From NCBI RefSeq assembly GCF_036965165.1, contig NZ_JBALOX010000038.1:1-46640 (forward strand): a stretch of DNA of 46,640 nt. Reading direction: 5' to 3'. Origin of the DNA: Ferdinandcohnia sp036965165. Its GTDB lineage: Bacteria > Bacillota > Bacilli > Bacillales > Bacillaceae_L. The position numbers and the translations under genes were made by a program. A model generated the notes under the pieces. The model was not told the DNA's origin. It was given only the letters and a program-made list of their open reading frames with translations, and searched no databases. Shown piece after piece: positions 41,785 to 46,640 of the stretch. Each line of letters begins with the position of its first letter. Position 1 is the first letter of the stretch.

Positions 41785-42426
41785 ATGAAAACAGAATTAG
41801 TGTTTATTTTAGATAAAAGCGGGTCAATGTCTGGGCTTGAAGCCGACACGATTGGTGGCTTCAATTCAATGCTTAAGAAACAAAAGAAGGCAGAAGGAGA
41901 AGCTTATGTCACCACTGTTTTATTCAATCACCATTATGAACTTCTGCATGATCGAATTAATGTAAAGGGGATTTCCCCAATTACCGAGGAGGAGTACGAG
42001 GTAAGCGGAACGACTGCATTATTAGATGCGATCGGTTTTACGATTCAAAAAATAAACAAAGTTCAAAAACATACGAGCAAAGAAGAAAGAGCAGAAAAAG
42101 TTCTTTTCGTAATTACAACAGATGGTATGGAAAATGCAAGCTGTGAATTTACAGGAGAAAAAATCAAAAAAATGGTGCAACACCAAAAAGAAAAATACGA
42201 CTGGGAATTCATGTTTTTAGGCGCGAATATTGATGCAGTTTCAACCGCTGCTGAATTTGGAATAGATGAGGACTTCGCGGTTGACTTCCACGCTGACGAA
42301 AAAGGTACACTATTAAACTATCAAATGGTCAGTGAGGCTGTCACAAATCTGCGCAGTGGAAAGAAAATTGACCGAAGCTGGAAGGAAGAAATCGAGCGGG
42401 ACTATAATCGACGGTCAAAAAAGTAA
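41785..42426 (+). CDS. von Willebrand factor A domain protein
   Basis: A 213-aa cytoplasmic VWA protein. The metal-ion adhesion site motif DKSGSMSG starts at residue 10, with the conserved Thr in SGTTALLDAI (about 77) and Asp in FVITTDGMENAS (about 113), so the metal site is complete. It probably mediates metal-dependent protein contacts. Located directly after the macro-domain gene and in the same direction; partner unknown. CGGAGG lies 9 nt before the ATG. Confidence 0.9.
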   Translation: MKTELVFILDKSGSMSGLEADTIGGFNSMLKKQKKAEGEAYVTTVLFNHHYELLHDRINVKGISPITEEEYEVSGTTALLDAIGFTIQKINKVQKHTSKEERAEKVLFVITTDGMENASCEFTGEKIKKMVQHQKEKYDWEFMFLGANIDAVSTAAEFGIDEDFAVDFHADEKGTLLNYQMVSEAVTNLRSGKKIDRSWKEEIERDYNRRSKK

Positions 42427-42447
42427 GAACAATTTTAGGAGGGTTTT

Positions 42448-42885
42448 ATGGAGATAGTAAAAGCTACCGTTAAAGAAATAAATGTACTTACGAAACTTGG
42501 GTTACTGTTATGGCCGGATAATGTTGAAAGTGTACTAACAAGTGAGTTTTCTGAATTAATTCATGACAAAGATGCCGTATTATATTTAGTTAAAGAAGAG
42601 AATGAAACATTTGGTTTTGCCCAATGTCAGCTACGCACGGACTATGTTGAGGGTACGGAGAGTAGTCCAGTAGGATATCTTGAAGGAATTTATGTTAAAG
42701 AAGAATATAGGAGAAAAGGTGTGGCTAAACAGCTATTATCTGCATGTGAAAAATGGGCAAAGAATAAAGGCTGTAGTGAATTTGCAAGCGACATTGAACT
42801 TGAAAATGGGGAAAGCCTAAGTTTTCATCTGAAAAATGGGTTTCAAGAAGCAAATCGAATTATTTGTTTAACTAAAAAACTATAA
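42448..42885 (+). CDS. GNAT acetyltransferase, aminoglycoside 6'-N-acetyltransferase-like
   Basis: A 145-aa acetyl-CoA-dependent N-acetyltransferase. The acetyl-CoA motif is YLEGIYVKEEYRRKGVAKQL (residues about 74-93), followed by EKWAKNKGCSEFASDIELEN and SFHLKNGFQEANRII. These, with the 145-aa length, match the AAC(6')-I type closely. It lies 21 bp after the VWA gene with AGGAGGG before its ATG, so it is probably cotranscribed. Such chromosomal homologs may have a different natural substrate; resistance cannot be inferred from sequence alone. Confidence 0.85.
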   Translation: MEIVKATVKEINVLTKLGLLLWPDNVESVLTSEFSELIHDKDAVLYLVKEENETFGFAQCQLRTDYVEGTESSPVGYLEGIYVKEEYRRKGVAKQLLSACEKWAKNKGCSEFASDIELENGESLSFHLKNGFQEANRIICLTKKL

Positions 42886-42891
42886 AAAAAT

Positions 42892-42925
42892 AGGCCTGTT
42901 CCCGTAATTAAATTCGAGAACAGGC
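42892..42925. terminator. Terminator between convergent acetyltransferase and deaminase genes
   Basis: GCCTGTTCCCG pairs with CGAGAACAGGC. On the minus strand it is followed by TATTTTTTT, so it mainly terminates the deaminase gene. Confidence 0.85.
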
Positions 42926-42933
42926 GCATCACA

Positions 42934-43392
42934 CTAATTTTTCTGTTTCCAAAGTAGCATTGGATCTTCTTGTCCTTCTGCTAATTTTATTTGTGTCATT
43001 TCGAGAGACCGATCCTCTCGCTTCTTTTTTAATTCATCATAAATAAAGGTTGATTTCCCTAGTCCTACGGCTACAGCATCCTCTACGGACTGGCAATAAT
43101 ACACCTTTTCGATCCCTGCAAAATACATCGCAGTCAAACACATTGAGCAAGGCTCGCCGCTTGCATACATTGTGTAGCCAGATAATTCATTCGTTTGGAA
43201 TTTTTCCTGTGCTCTTCGTATCGCAAGCAATTCGGCATGTCCGCTAACATCATGTTTTTTATGTAATTCATTTACGCCTTCAGAAATAATCTCGTTGTCC
43301 TTTACGAGAACGGCACCAAATGGCTGTCCACCTTCTTTAACATTTTGTAATGCTAGTTCAACCGCTTTTTTCATGAATTGATCCAATTTCAT
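42934..43392 (-). CDS. Nucleoside/nucleobase deaminase, CDA fold
   Basis: A 152-aa zinc deaminase with the HAE (GHAELLAI) and PCxxC (GEPCSMC) motifs and the QPFGAVLVKDNEI start typical of guanine/cytosine deaminases such as Bacillus GuaD. Substrate may be guanine or another base; the amidohydrolase guanine deaminase at 26581 would then be redundant. The ATG at 43392 directly abuts GGAGGA with no spacer, whereas the TTG at codon 3 (43386) has a normal 7-nt spacing, so the protein may really begin there. Confidence 0.88.
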   Translation of the reverse strand: MKLDQFMKKAVELALQNVKEGGQPFGAVLVKDNEIISEGVNELHKKHDVSGHAELLAIRRAQEKFQTNELSGYTMYASGEPCSMCLTAMYFAGIEKVYYCQSVEDAVAVGLGKSTFIYDELKKKREDRSLEMTQIKLAEGQEDPMLLWKQKN

Positions 43393-43425
43393 TCCTCCAA
43401 GTCCTTTTCTATCTATTGTATTAAA

Positions 43426-44253
43426 TCATGTCGTATTTACAAGGACTTTGATTTTTCGGTCAGAATACCTAACAAAAAGATATCCGAGAAAGAAGGTGAA
43501 AAAGCTTAAAACAGAATCAAACACCGTATGCTCAGTTTTTACAACGCCAACATATTTCAGTATGATATCATAAGCGATATAACAAACAATGATAAAATAA
43601 AACCAACCATTTTTTGCACGAACAATACTCAAATAGGCAAGTACAATTGCAAAAAAAAGACCAGTTATCGATGTGATCGCAGAACTACCACGATGTAATT
43701 GCTCAATCCATTCCACGTGATAAGATCTCATGTTAAAAACGGCATGGAGCAGAAAATGTAAAGGTATAAAAATACCATAAAAAGATAAAAGCAATGTTCC
43801 AAAGTGAATCCATTTCTTTTTTACATGAATCCACCAAATTCTTGCTACAGGAAAATAAATGATTAAACCAGCAACCGTATACCAGGGGTTCCACCAATTG
43901 GCTGTAAAAATCCCCCATTTCGTAAAAAGTAATTCTATTAATGCAAAAAATAATGCCAACGGGATGCTCCAGTACCACCTACACCTCAAAATGACAAAAA
44001 GGGCTGCAAAAGCTGGAAGTACAAGACCGTTAACCATTGCACCTAAATGTGAGTCTAATTCATTAGTTAACACATCAATTTTATAAACATATGCCTTAGC
44101 CCAAACATAGATGAAGTAATCGAATAAAAGGGTAACTCCTGTAACGGTAAAATACATAATAAAAATCCGAAACGATTTCGTTTTCCAAATTGCAATACCT
44201 AAAATGATGAGTCCTAAAAGAAATAGAATTAGATAAGCAGAAACTCCAAGCAC
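43426..44253 (-). CDS. Polytopic membrane protein of unknown function
   Basis: A 275-aa protein with about nine hydrophobic helices filling nearly all its length, few loops, and many aromatic residues (FTANWWNPWYTVAG; IWWIHVKKKWIHFG). I do not recognise the family. The GTG start is supported by GGAGGT 8 nt upstream. The upstream region carries three copies of TAGGTATTT (44276-44310) that could be regulatory. Confidence 0.82.
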   Translation of the reverse strand: MLGVSAYLILFLLGLIILGIAIWKTKSFRIFIMYFTVTGVTLLFDYFIYVWAKAYVYKIDVLTNELDSHLGAMVNGLVLPAFAALFVILRCRWYWSIPLALFFALIELLFTKWGIFTANWWNPWYTVAGLIIYFPVARIWWIHVKKKWIHFGTLLLSFYGIFIPLHFLLHAVFNMRSYHVEWIEQLHRGSSAITSITGLFFAIVLAYLSIVRAKNGWFYFIIVCYIAYDIILKYVGVVKTEHTVFDSVLSFFTFFLGYLFVRYSDRKIKVLVNTT

Positions 44254-44275
44254 TTAAGAAATACCTCCGCTTTGT

Positions 44276-44310
44276 TTATAGGTATTTATAGGTATTTTTA
44301 CCTATTTTTC
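44276..44310. repeat. Short direct/inverted repeats upstream of the 44253 gene
   Basis: ATAGGTATTT occurs twice in direct order and is followed by TTTACCTATTTT in inverse order. It may be an operator or a hairpin near the promoter of the polytopic protein gene. Confidence 0.45.
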
Positions 44311-44428
44311 TAAATTCAATACTGATATAAAGCTTAAAACACCGTAACTATGTATTTTATGTTAACATTTAAAATGGAAACATCTTGCTAAAAAAGTAAG
44401 AATATAGGGATTTTTTGGGGAGGAAGTA

Positions 44429-44965
44429 ATGAAAACCTGGATCTGGATTACTGTTTTTGTGATTTTAATAGGTGCATCTATTGGACTTATGTTTAGTGTT
44501 TACAATATGTTCGATAACAAAAATGCTCAAAAAGCTGTTTCTTCATCAAAGCAAGATGCTAATAAGGTGGATGAGTTTAAGGAGCAGACGAAAAAGATTG
44601 GTGGAGTGACATATGATCTGAATTTGAGTCAAACACCGGAAGAGAGAGAAGTCATAGATGTAATGCATCATATGACCCATCAAAAGGTGAAAGCCGACGA
44701 AAAATGGGGCGCAAAACCAATGATTTCTGAAACCGTTAATGAAATTTATGATATTATTTCAAAAAGTAATTTTGCTAGAAAAGAAGATCTTTTGGAAATT
44801 GCAGAACGTTGGAAGAATGGAGATTTCAGTCAAGTTGATAGTGATCATAATTATTTTTGGAGCCTTCAAAACGGAACGATTGGTAAAGCATACGGCATAA
44901 TGAACGAAGCAGAAGAAAGAAGATTTATTTTAAATAATTTTGGGGAAGATTTTTTACCTGATTAA
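44429..44965 (+). CDS. Membrane-anchored DUF6241-like protein
   Basis: A 178-aa protein with an N-terminal membrane anchor (residues about 4-26, WIWITVFVILIGASIGLMF), a Lys/Ser linker, and a conserved-looking globular domain with VIDVMHHMTHQKVKADEKWG and WSLQNGTIGKAYGIMNEAEE. The MHHMTHQKV core is how I recall the DUF6241 family of Bacillus; assignment is moderate. GGGGAGG precedes the ATG. Function unknown. Confidence 0.72.
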   Translation: MKTWIWITVFVILIGASIGLMFSVYNMFDNKNAQKAVSSSKQDANKVDEFKEQTKKIGGVTYDLNLSQTPEEREVIDVMHHMTHQKVKADEKWGAKPMISETVNEIYDIISKSNFARKEDLLEIAERWKNGDFSQVDSDHNYFWSLQNGTIGKAYGIMNEAEERRFILNNFGEDFLPD

Positions 44966-44996
44966 AAAAGGATAGTTCAATGCGAACTATCCTTTA
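44964..44996. terminator. Terminator between convergent DUF6241-like and ArsR genes
   Basis: GGATAGTTC pairs with GAACTATCC around AATGC. It is flanked by A-rich DNA on the left and TTTACG on the right, and overlaps the 3' end of the ArsR gene. Confidence 0.8.
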
Positions 44997-45321
44997 CGTC
45001 TTCTCCAATTTTATCGAGAAGGGAAATCGTATTAACAAGATGGTTATTAAAAATTCGCTTTGCCACCGAAAGAAGCTCAACAATCATTGGATCTCTGAGA
45101 GAGTAAATAACACGATTGCCATCCTTTGTTCCATACACTATATTCTTGGCACGTAGCACAGTTAGTTGCTGGGATACGGCTGACCCTTCGCTACCGATTA
45201 GGGTTTGAATTTCATTGACGTTTTTATCACCCTCGGCTAATAGCTCCAAGATCCGAATCCGTAATGGATGTGCAAGAGCTTTAAAAAAGTCAGCCTTAAA
45301 TTGCTGCATTTCTAGATTCAC
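44977..45321 (-). CDS. ArsR/SmtB family transcriptional regulator
   Basis: A 114-aa winged-helix repressor: FFKALAHPLRIRILELLAEG at the start and recognition helix GSEGSAVSQQLTVLRAKNIV. No metal-binding CVC box is seen in the alpha-3 helix, so a classical heavy-metal sensor is unlikely. The GTG start has GAGGT upstream; an ATG four codons later is an alternative. It lies 25 bp downstream of the SulP transporter gene in the same direction, so it probably regulates that operon. Confidence 0.9.
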   Translation of the reverse strand: MNLEMQQFKADFFKALAHPLRIRILELLAEGDKNVNEIQTLIGSEGSAVSQQLTVLRAKNIVYGTKDGNRVIYSLRDPMIVELLSVAKRIFNNHLVNTISLLDKIGEDVKDSSH

Positions 45322-45346
45322 TACTTTACCTCACTTTCTTTCTACA

Positions 45347-46640
45347 TTAACTTAGGGGAACACTTCTATTATTAACCACTTTTTCCTCGACTCCTGAGAG
45401 AGCCTGACACTCTTTAAATGCAAAATGCCTACAACCCAAACATTTATTGTGATTAATCTGGGTAAGTGCATAATCAATGGCATCACCAGTATGTTCAAAA
45501 AAGTTTTCTTCCCTAATTAGCTCATATAATCCGGTTTTATGAAGAACGTTTTTAGGCTGTGGTTGAATTCCCGAAATTAACACAATGCCATTCTTTGAAA
45601 AATCCTTAACAATACTAGCTAATCGCGCTTCTCCTGTTGTATCCATAAACGGAACCCTGCTTAACCGCAAGAGAAGTACTTTTGGCTTGTAATTGATTGA
45701 TTTAATAATTTGTTGTTCAAAAGTCTGTGCAGCTCCGAAAAATAAGGGTCCTTCGACATTATAAATACTGATTTGCGGACAATCATGAGAATCCGTCACA
45801 ATACGGGTATCCATTTTTTCATGTTTTATTTCCGGGTTCGGTAATGCTTTTTCAGTCACTATTATATCACTCATTCGTTTAGTAAAAAGAACAACCGCTA
45901 AAATTAGTCCAACCAGGACCGCAACCGTTAAATTCATAAAGACTGTTAATAAAAAGGTAACAAGCAACACAAGCGAGTCCTCGGTTTTTGTTTTTAAAAC
46001 ATGATAAAAAACACGACGCTCACTCATGTTCCAAGCAACAAGCATAATAATCGGAGCCATGCTTGCTAACGGAATTTTTGAAGCATATGGAGCAAATAAG
46101 AGTAGGACAAGCAGAACAACAATTCCATGAATGACACCGGAAAAAGGCGACACAGCCCCTGTTTTAATATTGGTTGCGGTTCTAGCAATCGCTCCAGTTG
46201 CGGGTATTCCACCAAACAAAGGAGTAACCATATTTGCAAGGCCTTGACCGACTAATTCTCGGTTGCTATTATGCTTGCTGTTTGTCATTCCGTCAGCGAC
46301 AACGGCCGAAAGAAGCGATTCAATTGCTCCTAACATCGCAATCACAAATGCTGGTTGAATCAGTTGTTTAATCCGCTCAAAGGTTATTTCGGGAAATTGA
46401 AAGCTTGGTAGTTTACTAGGAATATCTCCAAATGTTGAGCCAATTGTCGCCACCTGGGTAGGATAAAAGATAGTCGCAATTCCTGTTGAAATAAGTAGGG
46501 CAATTAAAGAACCAGGGACTTTTGGGAAAAATTTTGGTGTTAACAAAAGGACAACTAAACAAATAGAGGCTGTTAAAATACTAAAAATATTAATCTCACT
46601 AACATGGAAAATGATTTCTTTCATGTTATCAAAAAATAAT
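45347..46640 (-). CDS. SulP family anion transporter with STAS domain (N-terminus cut by window)
   Basis: Sulfate/bicarbonate-type transporter. The frame continues past the ATG at 46624 to the window end without a stop, so the first 100-150 residues are missing. Visible are the later membrane helices, including GLANMVTPLFGGIPATGAIARTA shortened here to its core, MTNSKHNSNRELVG, and a C-terminal STAS domain (about residues 285-390) with VPFMDTTGEARL. The tail CLGCRHFAFKECQALSG adds three Cys after STAS, which is not a general SulP feature. It is followed by an ArsR gene, suggesting co-regulation. Confidence 0.93.
   Translation of the reverse strand, partial: LFFDNMKEIIFHVSEINIFSILTASICLVVLLLTPKFFPKVPGSLIALLISTGIATIFYPTQVATIGSTFGDIPSKLPSFQFPEITFERIKQLIQPAFVIAMLGAIESLLSAVVADGMTNSKHNSNRELVGQGLANMVTPLFGGIPATGAIARTATNIKTGAVSPFSGVIHGIVVLLVLLLFAPYASKIPLASMAPIIMLVAWNMSERRVFYHVLKTKTEDSLVLLVTFLLTVFMNLTVAVLVGLILAVVLFTKRMSDIIVTEKALPNPEIKHEKMDTRIVTDSHDCPQISIYNVEGPLFFGAAQTFEQQIIKSINYKPKVLLLRLSRVPFMDTTGEARLASIVKDFSKNGIVLISGIQPQPKNVLHKTGLYELIREENFFEHTGDAIDYALTQINHNKCLGCRHFAFKECQALSGVEEKVVNNRSVPLS

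Noticed and set aside
42448..42885. Acquired antibiotic-resistance gene
   Set aside because: No integron, insertion sequence or plasmid features flank it, base composition matches the neighbours, and it appears to be part of a chromosomal transcript.

Overview
The window reads as chromosome of a low-GC, endospore-forming Bacillaceae species (Bacillus/Neobacillus-like; genus not resolvable here). The evidence is A+T-rich DNA with strong AGGAGG-type ribosome binding sites, an intact splAB spore-photoproduct-lyase pair, a SAM-I (S-box) leader before a YxjG-type methionine-synthase gene, and Firmicute families such as DUF3189, YugN and DUF378. No rRNA, tRNA, CRISPR array or transposase gene was seen. 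The sequence contains two scaffold joins written as NN (8862-8863 and 18940-18941); both fall inside real features and distort them.

Layout. 1-4900: truncated FtsX-type ABC permease, a tandem 20-bp repeat block, a YbdG-like mechanosensitive channel and a DUF3189 gene. 5000-8800: palindromic operator, class I mannose-6-phosphate isomerase plus Na+/solute symporter operon, and an EamA exporter. 8850-10950: S-box leader controlling a cyclase-family hydrolase and a YxjG-like methyltransferase. 11050-14200: repeat hairpins, pirin, a DsbA-like protein divergent from a TetR regulator around a perfect palindrome, and DUF378. 14300-26500: a catabolic island. It holds a C45 acyltransferase/hydrolase, a GAF/PucR activator with an apparent ATT start, and a six-gene operon: PaaK-like CoA ligase, HyuA-like subunit, zinc-binding small subunit, second HyuA-like subunit, HyuB-like subunit, UroD-like protein.

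26500-33300: guanine deaminase, FMN reductase, luciferase-like monooxygenase, an amidohydrolase with a nucleoside-recognition transporter, DUF2383 and an AhpD-like protein. 33300-37400: a UV-repair cluster (splA, splB, two different uvsE genes). 37500-46640: an anchored unknown protein, YeiH divergent from LysR, a macro-domain/VWA pair, an AAC(6')-like acetyltransferase, a CDA-fold deaminase, an unknown polytopic protein, a DUF6241-like protein, ArsR and a truncated SulP transporter.

The most notable system is the operon at 17485-26431. Two different HyuA-like (ASKHA) subunits, one HyuB-like subunit and one small Cys-rich subunit match the acetophenone carboxylase core (alpha, alpha', beta, gamma) better than a hydantoinase (no gamma) or acetone carboxylase (one HyuA-like subunit). 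The PaaK-like ligase would activate the carboxylated product as a CoA thioester, the UroD-like protein has the size of the epsilon subunit, and the PucR-type regulator would sense the substrate. The ketone-like substrate is unknown. Other items worth attention are the paired UvsE paralogs beside splAB, the macro-domain/VWA pair, and several families of short intergenic repeats, one of which has entered the 3' end of a LysR gene.
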